A DNA stretch of 64,000 nucleotides, from contig VXAA01006441.1 of NCBI GenBank assembly GCA_013399115.1, positions 496,001-560,000 on the forward strand, given 5' to 3'. The position numbers were made by a program, and so were the translations under genes. Source of the DNA: Anseranas semipalmata (Eukaryota > Chordata > Aves > Anseriformes > Anseranatidae). This document shows positions 36,157-49,159 of this stretch, piece by piece. Position 1 is the stretch's first letter, and every line of letters starts with the position of its first letter. The notes beneath the pieces are model-generated. The model was given only the letters and a program-made list of their open reading frames with translations. It was not told the DNA's origin and made no database searches.

Positions 36157-39100
36157 GTAAGTGAAGCAAGACTTTTTTTTTGTGGGTCTTTTTTAGAATC
36201 ACTTCCCCTATCTAACTACTTCTGCATGTTGTGTTGTAATTGTGAGCTGCCAGCCAGCTGCACTGCATGTGCTGTGGTTAGGGCTAGAAAGATGTAGTAA
36301 ACAAAAGTAGGGTAATGCCTGTAGTATGACATAAGGACCTCATTTATTAATTTAATCAAATGAAGTGGACATGGTGTAGAATAATGAAATACAGCTTTCA
36401 ACTGCATATTACTGCATCATCTTATCAATTTATAAAAGTTTTTTTCAAAAGTTGCTCTGTTTTTTGTTAGTTTTTTTGGAAGTCAACTTATTTTATTGGT
36501 ATTGCTTCAAGTCACTTTGTTAGGAAACTGGAGCCATGGTATTTTCAGATCTGTAAGAAGTGTTTTTTCTGAATACCTTTGCAAACGTCGCTCCTGTGCT
36601 GTTAAATAGCCCAGCAGTGGTCTGCACAATGGGTGGAAGGGCCCCCAGTGTGTCTGCTGTGCCAAAATGCACTGTTTTTTCCTTTCTTTGTGATGGAGAG
36701 AAGATTTGGTTGACCCCTGATGCAAGGCAACAAGTTTACTTATAGCTACGCAGCTTCTTTGGTGTCTTAGCTGGAGTTGCTTGTAATCCTGGATGAGGCC
36801 AAATGGTGACAGGAGTGTTGGGTTGGGAACAGAGCATCCTAGTATCTGTGCTAACAAATACAGAAGAGCTGCTGCTCTTCATGAAGTGTCCGTGAAAGGG
36901 TTTTCTTTTCTTGCTGTTTGTGCCGCTGGGACCCTGGCTGTACCCACCCTTTCTCCCTTTTTGATCCGCTTCCAGCGGCTGGTCAGCTTGTAAGCTGCTG
37001 GCCTCTGTCCCTGGAGATCAGGACCTCACTGAAGTAAAGTTAATCCAGTCTTAAACAGAAGTTTGCTTCAGTCTGCTCGTCCCTGGTGTTTGTTCCTCTA
37101 AAAAACTCATTTTAGCAAAAGGGAAAACTCCAGAGAGGCTCTTGGATTCTCTTTGGTTTCCCTTTTGTCTGACTTTTCCAAATGTATCTGTTAGCCGTTC
37201 CTTCACCAAGAGGCTGAACTCGAGGTGTCTCAAGTAGCATGGCTTTTGCCTTTTCCGGAGACGCATGCAACCTGGCCGGGGGGCTCCGAGCTGCGGGGGC
37301 TCCACCTCAGGTGGGCTCTCGAGTCCTGCTGGATGGTCTGCCAGGCGGCTCGATGAACCGCGAGCAGGAACGGGCTGTCAGACCGGGCTGACGCTGGACA
37401 TGCTGGCATCCTGACTTCTTGCACCAGCACCGCCTAGGGTGGGCACGGGATCAAGCAACACCTTCCTCCTAGGACATGGGTGCCCGATGCAGCATGGTTG
37501 TGGCTCCCCCAGGTCTCCTTCACCTGCCCATGGCCCTCTGCGAGGCAGCCGAGGGAGGGAACCAGCCTGAGGCTGCGTTGGTGCCGCTGCTCCAGGGAGC
37601 AGGCTGCGCAAACCAGGCGAGCTTTTAGGCAGCGGTTTTAAATCCAGCGGAGGAGCAGAGCCTTTTAGCTTTGTATATTAGACACATCTATGAATATATG
37701 CAGAGCTAGCTAATAAATAACCCGGGGAATGGTAGTTAAGAGGAAAGGGCATAATTAATTCTGTCGTGCACTCTGCTTTAAAGTTGGGTCCAGAGCAGTA
37801 ATGCTTTATGCTAGAAAGGTAAACACTGTCATTATTCAGCAACGCAATGCGCGCGAGGCTGACACTGTTTTCCTCCTTTTGATTTAATAATTTTTTTTGC
37901 AGCAGTTTTAATATCTCAGATAGTCTTTGTTTGGTACAGTGGAAGCCTGGTGAAGCCCTACCCTTTCCGAAGGATCATTACTCCTTTATTTTAATTGAGT
38001 TTTGCATGAGCACTGCTTTGCTGACACAGATTGTGTGCTGTTCGAGAAGGCTCTTACTGCGCGTGCTGTGGTCGGGGTGCTCAGCTGTAATTCCTGCATG
38101 CAGTTCGGAGGGAGAGTGTTTCGGTTTCATCAGGTGATCCCTTTGCAACTCCCCACACTGCTGTGCTGACCCAGGTCAAATGCATGTGCCAAACAAGAAA
38201 AAAATCCCCTTTGTGGAGATGCTATTCAAAAGCTGATGTTTCTCTTAACTTGTACTTTTTTTTTTCCTTCCCCTCTACCAGAGTGCAGAGAAAAAGTCTG
38301 TAGCAAATGTAATTTTACATTTGCTTCAAGCTTAGCATTTGTTGTTGTTGTTTATTTAAAGGGGGGAGAGATATGGGGGAATCCTTGATTTTTGTCTTAA
38401 AACATGTAAAGTTGCTATCAGAATGATATCTTTGCTAACAAGTGTAGCTGTCATGGTAAAAAAAGTACAAGGAAAAAAAGATGGTTAACTTTTTGGTTTG
38501 TGATGATAACTGATAATAGGAAAAAGTGATAAACTTACTTCACCTTGAAGCGCCCACCCTTACTGTTACACATAAGCCCACCACACTTATAATCTTAGCA
38601 AATTTCTTGATGTATACACACACACAAGCAAAGAATTCATATCCCTATTCCTGCTTTGTCCACACTCCAGACAACCCACTCTGAACATCAGAAAATCACT
38701 CGAGTTTTCCTGAATGAAGACGTGTATCCAGAGCGTGGTGGTGCTCTGCAACCCCTCAATGCCTCTTCTGTGGGGTTTTCTTACCACCTTTGCAGCTCTA
38801 GCTCTCCCAGCAGCAGTCATGGTTAAAATGTACCCATGGAGACACCAGTGCAATACCTGATGTAGGTCAGCGGCCACCTCCTAAATAAATGGTGGAAGGA
38901 TGCCTGTTACTCTTTGAGAGATTTCCTTGGGAAGACCAGCATCTTCTCAGTGTGTCCTTGGCTCTCTGTGTCTCTCTAGCAAATTATACCACTAAAAACT
39001 CTTTCTTCTTCCACTGTTCCCAGCACTGTCAGTTCAAAAGTGCCTGGTAAAAAAGCAACATGGTAAATTAAGTTTGTGCTCCTTCAGGGTTCTTCTGATT

Positions 39101-39237
39101 CCAGAAAGCTTGCAAAACTCTGAGGGATGTGGAGAGGAAGGGAGTCCTTCCTTGGTACAGATCCAAAAGAAGTTGCATGTTGTTGGCTTGCACAAGCTCT
39201 CGTTCTTCAAAGGATGAAATATCTTTTTTTTNNTTTT

Positions 39238-39255
39238 GGGGGGTGGGGGGTGGGG
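39238..39255 (+). repeat. G-rich tract beside ambiguous bases
   Basis: Runs of six, six and four G separated by single T residues follow a T-run with two Ns at 39232-39233. The tract has strong G-quadruplex potential, which may explain the base-calling failure next to it. Confidence 0.75.
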
Positions 39256-41272
39256 ATCTGATAGAAAATTGTTTGCCCTTGGTGGGTGGCATGAAGCACA
39301 TTGACTAGAGGGGCTATTGTTGTATGGTTAATGTGCTGTTTATTTTGCATCCAGTGGTCTTTTTATTTTGCTGAGGCAGATGGAGGGTTTCCCAGCTCCA
39401 CAAGCACAACCATGGGAGAGATTAGTTGGTTTTAGGTTTCACCACTTGAATTATGAGGTTAGCCTGAGACAGAGATGCATCCCTGGGTATGGAAATGGTC
39501 TTGGCCCAGATCTTGTCTAGCGATGTAAAGCCTGAGAAAGGACCAAGAGGTCAACTTCAGCTTCTAAAGGAATGCAATGTATGTTCATTCTGTGGCATGT
39601 GTGGACTGTTGCCTTTTTTTTTTTTTTTTAATTTCGAAAGGGGAAAAAATTGGTTACAAGCTCATGTTAATTTTTGAAAAATGCTTTAACGGTAGCCCTC
39701 TTTACAGCCACATAAATATTTATATCGATGACACTGCAGCATTAATGATAAAGAATTCTAAGAGAATTTTTGCCTTAGACACAAGGGAAAGAGCATTTCT
39801 CAGTCTCTGCCTCTTAGCACTTCTCCCCCTCCTTACCTGTCTTCCTACCACCCAGCTGGGCAGTGTTCTCAATCTGCAGACACTGGGATTTTTTTTGCAC
39901 AGATAGCAATAATTAAGAAACTACTGTGCAGTTCCCCCAGTATTTGTTACAGAAGTGAGCTTTTTCTATTCGTGTCAGTTAAATGATTGCCTTTTTTGAT
40001 GGTGTATAGAAAACTGAACCTCTGGAACAAGCTAAAATGAACAGAAGTTTGTTTCCTCTTTGCTCGCATAGGCACTTATTCACTTCCCCATCTGCTTTGA
40101 CTTTGAAGATCGCTGAGATTCTTCCTCTGTCTGACCCACTTGGCATAAGCCAGAGAAGATTATCTTTCTTCAATAGCCAAGTTTATAGGGCTCCAGCTTA
40201 CTCGTAAATAATCCTTGGAGTTTTGAGCGCTGCCTATTCCTCCTTCCCCCTTCAAAAACTGACTTGCTGTCATTCGTCTACAAATTGGGGAAATGCTTTT
40301 GCAGTCTATAGGTAGAGGGGAGAGTTGGCTCAGTCACTAGGCAAGAGGGTGTGTAAAATGTGTAGAGGAAATTTCACTAAGTACCCATGATTTTTAAGTA
40401 TTTCTCATGCAATTTCTATTTCTGGTCCTAGCACAAAAGAGCATCAGCTGTAGGGAGAGCTTTGCTCTGCCAGTTTTTGGCCAAGCACAGAGCACAAGAG
40501 TGCTCCTGATCCAGAGTGCCAAATCAGTATGAGGCAAAATACAGGGCCTGGATACACAGAAATGTCTTTATAGAAAGATATATTGTTTAATGCCCTCAAA
40601 AGAAGGGCGGAGAGTGCGGGGTGTTCTGAAGGCCAATGCTCTGTCTTTGCTTTCCCTCTCAAGTACCTACTTCAGTAACCGGTTTGTCCATGAGCGCTTA
40701 TTTTAAGGTAGCATTAAAACTCATTTTCAGCTTTCTTGAACATCGTTTTCTTGTATTCCGAGATTAAAAGTTGCATTGTTGCTGTGTTTGGGCTGTTGAG
40801 TTAAGCTGTGGTGCCTGGGCAACCCGGGCACCTTTGGGTCTGGCTGCATGCTGGATGTGACCTCGCGTGCGTATGGACGTGCCATGCCCTGCCGGGTTTT
40901 CCTGAGTAGCTATTGGTAGGAGTAGTTATTGGTAATAGATACAGGGTTTTATAGAATAGTGATAATTTTTATAATCTATCTTCTTCTTAAAATTTACTTT
41001 ACAATTATGTCTTACGTGCAAAAATCCCAAAACTTTCCTCCTAATTTTTGTAGTTCCCACTCAGCTGAGTCTGACAGAAATCAACTTGCACCGAAGCGCT
41101 GGGCTCTCTAAAGTTACTAAACCTTTGACTTCTACGTGTTTGTAGATGTAAATGAATAATAAGAGTAACAAACTAAATATCCTTGTTTTGGACTTTCCTT
41201 AATAAGGGAGTGGTGAACAACAAATAACATATGAGAGGCTCGAGGTGGTCGTCCTGCTGTCTTTACACTCTT

Positions 41273-41462
41273 ATTTCAGCATTTCTCATTGCGCCAAGTG
41301 AGCTTGATTGCCTGTTGTAGTCCTTTGCTTTTGCCCTGAATGAAACAAGGCGTGACTTCACATCTGCTTGTTCCTAGTAGCCTGGTATTAACCAGGAGCG
41401 TATGTATTTCTGGATTTTGGCGAGCTTTCCTCCTTTTTCCTTCCTTAGTTCTCCCGCGTCTT
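41273..41462 (+). repeat. Duplicated element, copy 1 of 2
   Basis: This segment recurs at 42899-43083 in the same orientation. Over about 126 bases (from TTGTAGTC to CTTTCCTCC) I count about 23 mismatches, roughly 82% identity, mostly transitions. The longest shared block spans GTGACTTCACATCTGCTT. Copy 1 keeps CpGs (GGCGTGAC, GAGCGTAT, GGCGAG) where copy 2 has TG or CA. It is not CR1 or MIR. It may be a local segmental duplication or two insertions of an unidentified repeat family. No target-site duplications are obvious. Confidence 0.75.
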
Positions 41463-42018
41463 CTAGCCGTTACACTGATGCCAAAGCGCGGGGTGTTCTT
41501 CATTTTTGTTTTGCTTTTTCTTTGCTCGCATTGGTTGTGGATGTGACTTTTTTGGTGGACTCCGAGGTTCTGCAAGGCAGCTTCTCTCAACTTGAGTTTC
41601 CAGGTCTTGTGACCCGCATGTGGCCCTTCTGGCCCCTGGGTAGCCAGAGACAGCAGGCCTTTGCAGCAAGAGAGGCTGTGATTTTGTCCTGCTTTGAACA
41701 TGTGGGATTCTGAGCATTTCCTATTAGATGTACCAGTAGTATAAACAAACTGTTTTGTTTAGTATAAGCTTTTTATCCTGATAGGATTGGAGACATCTTA
41801 TAAGGCAATGAATATAAATTTAAAACTAATATTTGTCATTATTTAAATAAACATAAATCAGGATGATATACAAAGAACATTGATGTTCCCAGCCCAGGGA
41901 CCTGAAAGACAGACCTACTTGGATGTAGGCTGTGTACTTTTTGCCCATTTCTTTACATAAGTGAAGGCGTTGTACACCAAGTTCATGCCTTTCTAAATTT
42001 GTGTCAATGATAGGATGG

Positions 42019-42040
42019 ATATATATATATATATATATAT
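42019..42040. repeat. AT dinucleotide microsatellite
   Basis: About eleven uninterrupted AT units, lying between the two copies of the duplicated element. Confidence 0.9.
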
Positions 42041-42898
42041 TGCAGTGGACCTTTGCCACCCTAGTTGGCTTGATACCGGGAAGTCCAAGTTGAAGCCTTT
42101 AAACTGGAAAGGGTAAAGCAGCAGATAGCGTGCTGCAAAAAGTCTCCTAGAGGGCTAGGGGGTGGGAATAACTCCAAGATCCCAAAGCTATAGAGAAGTT
42201 TCCATGCTAAGCTGTTATATTTAATTGGTGCCTTAGAAAGGAAAACAAGAAGCCCCTTTGTTTTTATAAAGTTTTCCAACTCGGTTTAAGTTCAAACTAT
42301 CCCGTTAGATGCAACAACAAAATGATCAAGCACTTGTGTGAATGCCAGCACTTCCAAGCTTGTTGTATTTCTATGAATCAGTGTTAACTTTATGAAAAAT
42401 TAAGCTTAGGGCTTGGAAAAGGCAGATGCTAATGAGCATGGGGAGGGAGAAGGGAGAATGTAGTGTTCTGGGTAATAAGGTGACCTCTGGCTCTCTGACT
42501 CTGTTTACCAAGTAGCTAATGTTTTTCATTACAGAAAATGTAAAATTTTACCTCCAAGGAACTTTGGTTTGGTGGGTGGAGGAGTTCATAGTGCTTTCAA
42601 GGCTTGACTTCAGCTCATAATTCATGAGTGAATTCAGTATCTTCACAGGCTGAGAGTGTTTTGAGCTTTAGCTCATCAGGCTTTTCAAAAAATTACAAAT
42701 TTGCAGATGTGTGAGGGGCTGAGGAGGAGCCCTCGCCTCTAAGTGGTGGTAAAACTTAAAACTCATATGGGTATGGCTCTGATCGACATCCATTTCAACG
42801 TTCCCATGAAAAGCTTATGAGTTGGCAAGATTTCAAGGACTGAAAAAATGCTCTGTATACAACATGTTTTATTAATGTTGAAAGAGTAATGTTGCTCT

Positions 42899-43083
42899 AT
42901 TTCAGCGTCTGCCACTGCATAGAATAAGCTCAAATTGGCTCTTGTAGACTTTGGCTTTTACCCTGTATAAAACAAGGTGTGACTTCACATCTGCTTTTTC
43001 CTAGTAGCCTTGTATTAATCAGGGGCATATATATTTCCAAGCTTTGGCTAGGTTTCTTCCTTTTCCTTCATTGATTCTCCTGT
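42899..43083 (+). repeat. Duplicated element, copy 2 of 2
   Basis: This is the partner of 41273-41462, about 1.63 kb downstream and in direct orientation. CpG sites of copy 1 are replaced by TpG or CpA here (GGTGTGAC, GGGCATAT), as expected if this copy was methylated and decayed faster. Both copies begin near ATTTCAGC and fade after TTCTCC, which suggests a unit of about 185 bases. Confidence 0.75.
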
Positions 43084-45659
43084 TATGGGAGTGAATTCAT
43101 GATTCTTGGCCCTCAGCTGGTACTGTAAAGTGTACTCGGAGTAAGCCTTGATGTTAAGCATCACATCCCACTTACTTGCAGTGATGACTTTTTGCCTCCT
43201 TTTAAACTATATGTAAAGGTGAATTTGAAATTAGGCAGCTGAGAAAGTAGAGTAGCTTGTTAAAACTTGGCAAGTCTGGTTGACCTAATGAGTGAATTAA
43301 AAAAAAAAAAAAATATATATTTAATGGAAATTAGTGTTGTAAAACATGAACTTTAAGATCAAGTTGCTGCATTTGTGCATCCATAGTGCTGGGGGTGGCA
43401 TATAGACAATTGAAGCACAAAATTCCAATTTACAACCACAAAAAATCGGTGTTACTTTTGTAAGATGACCTCTGCATCGGGGCTGGCTGGTGAACAAGGC
43501 ACGGCTGACGGAGACAGCTGAAGTGGGAATGCCTGCAGTGCGCGAGGCATCAGGTCGCACGCTGAAAAAGGAGCCTGAATTCAATTCCTGAACACTGGCT
43601 TCTTTCAGTGCTGTGCAGTCTGGCTGCAGGATTCTGCCAGGGTTCTTTGGGACTGGAAAAGACACGTGGATATGTGACTTCTTAGAAGTAGCTTTTGCTT
43701 CCTGAGTTATCATAGTTAAATATTAAGCGAGATTGCTGTATCTCCTCCTTTTGCTTCTGATTCGTGGGTGCCGCTGCTTAATTAATATTTATGAAGCACT
43801 TAAAGCAATTTAAAAGTGCTGTAGGATTATAAAATATTATTGCATTTGCGTGTCCATGCTCTTGAATATTGGAGTTTCCAGCTCCTGCTGTGCAGCTGCC
43901 TGGCTGAGTCATGCAGGTTCTCCCTGACCCAGTTCTTTCCTGATCTGCTCACTCCTCCCACTTGACCAAAGCCACGGGTTCTTTCCTCGCCCTCCTTCCT
44001 GCCACGGGTTTGTCAGTCTGTCCTTGGTAACTCGAACGGTTCTTTTCACTGCTTTTCCACATCTCCTCCACAGCAGCCCTTTTGAAGCTAATTGTGGCTG
44101 TTTTCTCCCTGTTGGGATGTTTCAGTGGTGCCCATGGACATCATGACCTTCTTGCCCATACCCGTGAAGTTGGGTGTTGGTTCATGGCAAAAACAAAGCC
44201 TTTTTTCCACCGGCTGCTCCCTTCGCTCCCAGCTGCACGGAGGTCTGGCAGCTGCCCTTGAAGGAAACTATTTGGATTCTGATTCGCTTCCCTGGGGAAG
44301 AGTTGGGTGAGCACCTGCTGCTTCTCTCCCCATGATGCGCATGGAGATCCCTGCAGAAGAGTTGGAGGTGGCAGCCAGAGCCGAGGCCGGAGATGGGTGT
44401 GCTTGTGGGCAAACACTTCAAGGCAAGTGTTCTGGTGCTGCCTGTGGCAGGGGATGGAGCGAGAACGTGCTATGCAGAAGAGGTCTGGTGAAGGTTTGTC
44501 CGCGCTGGTGTGGTGGCATGGCCAGATGTGGTGCTCCCTCTGCAGAAGCCACCCTGTAACGGCAGCCACTGCCTTTGCAAGGAGCTTGCATTGCCTCTGT
44601 CTGACCTGTATGTGTGTTGAAGCTTTTTTGTTTATCAGTAATAGACAACTGAAAACCAGCCATACTGAGCATGATTTTATTTTTATTTCTATTTGTTTTA
44701 ATTTTTTTGAAGAAATTCCCACTCATCAGATCAAAGTAGACTGGACTTTTAAATAGGCTTAATGTTCCATCTCCAGCTGAAAACTGAGGCTTAGCACTGG
44801 GCTCTCTAACTAGAGATAGAGATGCAGAAACACCACCTGCATCACCAAAACCTCAAATCCCTTCCGTTTGTAACCAAACTGAAGCTCCCTGGGTCTGTCC
44901 GTGCTACCTGTGGCCCTGGCAGCAGTGCTTACGGCTGACGTCCTCTGAAAGAAAAGCTCATGTAACTCGGCCTGCTTCCCCTTGCTGAGCTGAGGCCTTA
45001 ATTCAAGCGTGGATAAAGCAAGGAATTTGATCAGGCCTCCTAATGTCGGTCACACTTAGAATGAAGTGAAATGGAGTAGGGACGAATTACGGAAGACAAG
45101 GTTTTTCTCGTGAAATTTGAAGTGTTTCGCATGTCACTGAAAATATGAAGGAATAACCCCTACCTAGTTTGTGTACTCCAGTTCAGCTCCTTGCTGCTGC
45201 CCTTGTGTTATGAGTAGGTAATACGGAAGAATATTTTATTTTCTGCAGCAATGCATATGTGGCACAGCTCAAACAGTGAAGTCCTGCCAGCCAAGTCCGT
45301 CAGCTTGTCTTGATTTTGGATACAGCTGGCGTAAGACACATAGTGAGTTGCTCTTAATCCTAAATTTGGTCTGTGTTCAGTCTAGTGAAGCGGGGAACAT
45401 TTTGCTGTGCTGGGACCCTTCTGTGGGGGGTTGTGTGGGTTTTCTTAAAATAAAAATGAGGGGAAGGGAAAGGAGAATAGATCAGGTGGTTAAGTGGTTT
45501 CAGTTGCTGTTAATATTTGCCTGCTGCAGCAGTAACTTGTATTTCGTGGCTTTTCCCAGGGCTGGGAGAGGAAGAGAAGGAAGGAGGAAGTTGGTTGTAC
45601 AATTTTTGTTAAACTGGGTTAGCTCCTGTTAAACCGGTGCCTGTTGCAAAGCAAAGTTG

Positions 45660-46200
45660 CATCCAGCAACTAGGAGTCTTCGAGCCGCAGAAATAGTGCG
45701 TCTCTTGGAGCATCTGGACTCGAATCACCGCCGTCTTTGTGGGATGAGATCGAGCTGAACGCAGCAGGGCCTGGAGAGTTTGCGTGCTTTGCTGATTTTA
45801 AGTATTCCTCAAATCCTCGTAACGCCATAAGGCATCGTGAACGTTGTCAGCGGATAAAACTTCGCTCTGGATGCCCTTCGTGCTTGCTGCTGTGCTCCTT
45901 CCCACCTTCCTTCCAGTCACGTGTCACCGAATTATTACTGTTTTCCCCTCCTAGCTCTAGTGAGGCCTGACGCGTGGTGAGGGAACTGAGCCTCGTGCAG
46001 GCCGGTGGGCTGCGAGCGGGGAGGTGAGCTCTGTGAGGAGGCCGTTCGGCCTCCTGGCCTGCACCCATCTCGGTGCTCACCTCGCCTGGAAGTTAATCTT
46101 CCTGAAAGGCGCCGAGCCGCTTGGCGTAGCGTGGCTGCTGGAGCTATGGGTGTGTGAGATGGCAGCGCTGGGGGAAACGGAGGGAGAAGCGTTTGCTGCT
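45660..46200. promoter_or_regulatory. Small intragenic CpG island
   Basis: I hand-counted 36 CpGs in these 540 bases, about 6.7 per 100, against a background of 1-2 per 100. Flanks drop back quickly. It includes donor-like sites on both strands (GAGGTGAGC at 46021, and CCAGGCGAG before GTGAGC on the - strand at about 46080) and a 77-codon + strand ORF at 45737-45970 without a recognisable domain. An alternative promoter, an orphan CpG island or an exon are all possible. Confidence 0.4.
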
Positions 46201-47145
46201 CTTTGTATTTGGAATTATGAGAACCTAGGGTGCGTGTAGTGGCATGGAGCAATTTTTATTTGGACGCTGGCTCAGCTGTGACCTCCGCATTTACGTACTG
46301 AAACGAGGTTTTCAAGTCATTGCAATGTGAAAGGAAAAATCTGTTAAGAATGCAGTTTATTTATATCAGCTGACCATGGTCCAACTCATAAACCAATTTT
46401 GCTTAATCTGTTTTTTAATTAAGCATATTATACTTAAAGGTAAAGGAATAGATTACTAGTATTTATTCAAAGCATCTCTGAATCCTGTCTATTGCTCTCC
46501 ATACTGCACAGGTTGATATTTCAAATGAAATGCATAAAAGTAAGGGAAAAAGGGGGTGAACGTTGTATATAAGAACTGTGGTGTTCACTTGCTGGTATTC
46601 CTGTGAGTTGGTTGTGCACCAATTTCTCCTAAACTTAAGTTTGTATTGCACCGTGGGGTGGCTGAAATGCAACATGCTTGGGGCTTTCAGAGCAAAAGTT
46701 ATCAATTTGGCAAAGCTCGTGTATGCTGTAACCAAAGTTAAATCACGGCTGTGTTTGGCCTTCCATCCAGCTTTATGGAGCTGAACTGGACTTCTGTGGA
46801 GGGGGAGGAGGAGGCTGGGGGTGGCAGCCCTGCCTTGCAGAAACACTGCCGTGCTCTGCACGCACAGCCTCTGCTGCTTGCCGCCTCTCCGAGCTTCGTC
46901 CCGAGCCCTGGGGAAGGGGCAGACGAGGGGTTCGGCATTTCAAGACCAGACCATGCCGGGAGGTCGCTGGTGTCGTTCCATGACTTCTCAGTTCTAGTGT
47001 TCAGTGGTGGGGCTATTTGAGCAATTTTGGAATTTAGGTCCTATAGAGAGGAGATAGATAGGAGCAAATAAGATGATGCTTCAAGCCTTTGTGCCTTTAA
47101 TACGATAATTTATGCCAAATGAGACACCTTGTATGGTGTGTGAGT

Positions 47146-47201
47146 TGTTTTTGTTTTTGTTTTTTTTTGTTGTTTTTTTTGTTTGTTTTTTTTTTTTTTT
47201 T
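47146..47201. repeat. T-rich low-complexity tract
   Basis: Poly-T interrupted by single G residues, giving TTTTTG-like units. Low complexity, no associated retrocopy seen. Confidence 0.85.
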
Positions 47202-49159
47202 CACAAATGATTATGCAGAATGATACTTGCCTGCTCTTAAAGATAATACTGGAAAAGTCTTCCCTCTTCTTTCCTGACTGCTGCCAGCCTTTATGGTTAG
47301 ATTCTCTGCTGCAGTGACCTTCTCAGATGTGTGGTCTGTATGCTTCCAAAAGCATACAGCAAATAAACTTGTCCAGGCAAGAGCGTGGCCTTGATGCACA
47401 CTTGCTACCCAGAGCCCTAGGCTTGGAGGAAATATTAGTGCTGGAGATGGTGGTAAGGAGTAATCTTCCAGGTCTGTATATTTAGTGCTTTTCACATTTT
47501 AGCTGTGCTCCTGGACTGTGTATTTTTTTTAATTGCAAGGGGCATAAATCTTGTTGTTACATTACAAGGGAATGCAAAAAACTTCTTTCAATTCACCCTA
47601 CATTCCTCATTTAAAAAAAAAAAAAGTCCGACTGATGCTGAAAATCTTATACCTTTTGAAGCTGTATGGAGATGAATATTCAACATATGAGCCAGGAGCA
47701 AGCTGCAGCAGGGATTATGTGAGAGCTTTGTGTGGGAGGAATTTAATTCATCCATGGTTTACATAATATAAAAGAGAAGACCCCTCTTTCTCTGACTTAC
47801 GGGAGTGGCCCCACTAAAGTCAGAGCTGCTATTCACATGAAGGAGGATTTGCAGATTGTAGCCTAATTTAGATGTATTTATTTGTGTAAGACCAGCTCAG
47901 TAATACAGATAATGCACAATTTATTATGTCTGTTAAGCTTTCAGATTTCCATCCAGTTTAGGAAGAATTCACTGGACTTTATCATTCTGGAAAATGAGCC
48001 TGTCATTTCCTGAAGACTAATAAAGGGCATTGGCAAAGCTTGTAATGTCTTTCAAAATCCAGCAGTGTTTCTGTGTAGTGCTTGCGGGCTGCCTAGCACA
48101 GAGCACCCAAAAGAACAGTTTTAGGTACGCTTGTATTACAGTATTTAACCACCGAGAAGCACGGCTGGTTGAACATTGCCCGCGATTCTTGGTACGTGAC
48201 TTACAGTGCCCAGACTAACGAAGCACCGTTACACAAATACTGGGAAGTGGTAAAGTGGAATGGGTTTGCAGCTCCATTTCTGGGAATTGCCTTTTCACGG
48301 AAGCATCAGTTTCTGCTCCCAGAAGAGACCTCCTGTCGGCCCTTTCAGACCCAAGGGCCCAGCATCAGCCTTCACGGCTTTCCTTTGCGTTCCTGTTGGA
48401 GAGTGATGGGATGGAGGTGGGCAACCTGTTCACACAAAGCAAAGGTGAGCAGCTCCTATTGGAAGCTGAACAGAGCTCTGCGCTCAAATGGAGCAGAAGT
48501 TACAAGACGGCAGGTTAGTGAATCCTATGATTTTTTTTGAAGTATGATTTTTTTTGAGCTGCTGTGATCATATCTGTTTTGGGGTATACCTGAGTTCTTG
48601 TTGTATTTGAGCATACTCTTTGAATATGTTGAGCACCTTTCTCGGTCCTGTTACAACTCCCCTGAACTGCTCACCCCTTCATTTGAGCCGTGATGCATCT
48701 GGTGACATTTGTTTGAGAAAGTTTCCTCTTGTTCCTCTTGTTGCCCTGTGAATGCTCGGGGTTATATTTAGCATTCTTCCCTCCTGCAGCTCTGGTTCAG
48801 AAGGGGCTGGAAAATTCTCTGTCAGAAATTGGTAAGAGTTTTCTGTCTGCCTGAGGGTACTTTCCTTCCAGTCCACGCCACCACTGCCTGCATCTGCTTT
48901 GTGTTGCCTTGAAACAGCAACACGTCCCTGGAACACGGTGTACCTGAGAGGAAAGACGCAAGCCTGTTGCAGAAGTTAATTGTTTTGGATGCTGATGTGG
49001 AGTAAGTTCATGCAGCCAGCAAGAATGATCAAAGCTAGCTTTTAGGGGGAGAGAAGTCGGATGTGAGAGATGGCTCGCTGATGGGAGCCTTCCAAAAGGG
49101 AGGAAACACAAGCTGCTGGCTTTTCAGCTTTATTTTGAGGGAGAAGAAAGGACTAAGGG

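Larger units (their letters stand above)
33330..41270. other. Non-coding stretch with one candidate exon
   Basis: CpG is low over much of this interval (for example 38.5-39.3 kb). Besides the candidate exon at 36102-36156 it contains a TATA-like box at 35152-35159, a strong acceptor-like AG at 38280-38281 with no clear donor, a G-rich tract next to two ambiguous bases at 39232-39255, and a poly-T run near 39608-39620. No recognisable protein-coding sequence or interspersed repeat was found. Confidence 0.5.
43090..49155. other. Non-coding stretch with a small CpG island
   Basis: No recognisable gene. It contains an A-run passing into AT repeats at 43299-43321, an inverted repeat at 43795-43820, a CpG cluster at 45660-46200, a T-rich tract at 47146-47201, and a 17-base imperfect direct repeat at 48526-48557. 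ORFs here, including a 77-codon frame at 45737-45970, match nothing I know. Confidence 0.5.

Noticed and set aside
38282..38335. Strong acceptor-like site with short open frame
   Set aside because: No usable donor or polyadenylation signal follows, and the acceptor alone is insufficient.
46060..46102. Possible - strand microexon (about 21 bp) before GTGAGC
   Set aside because: The acceptor context is minimal, and the apparent signals may reflect CpG-island composition.
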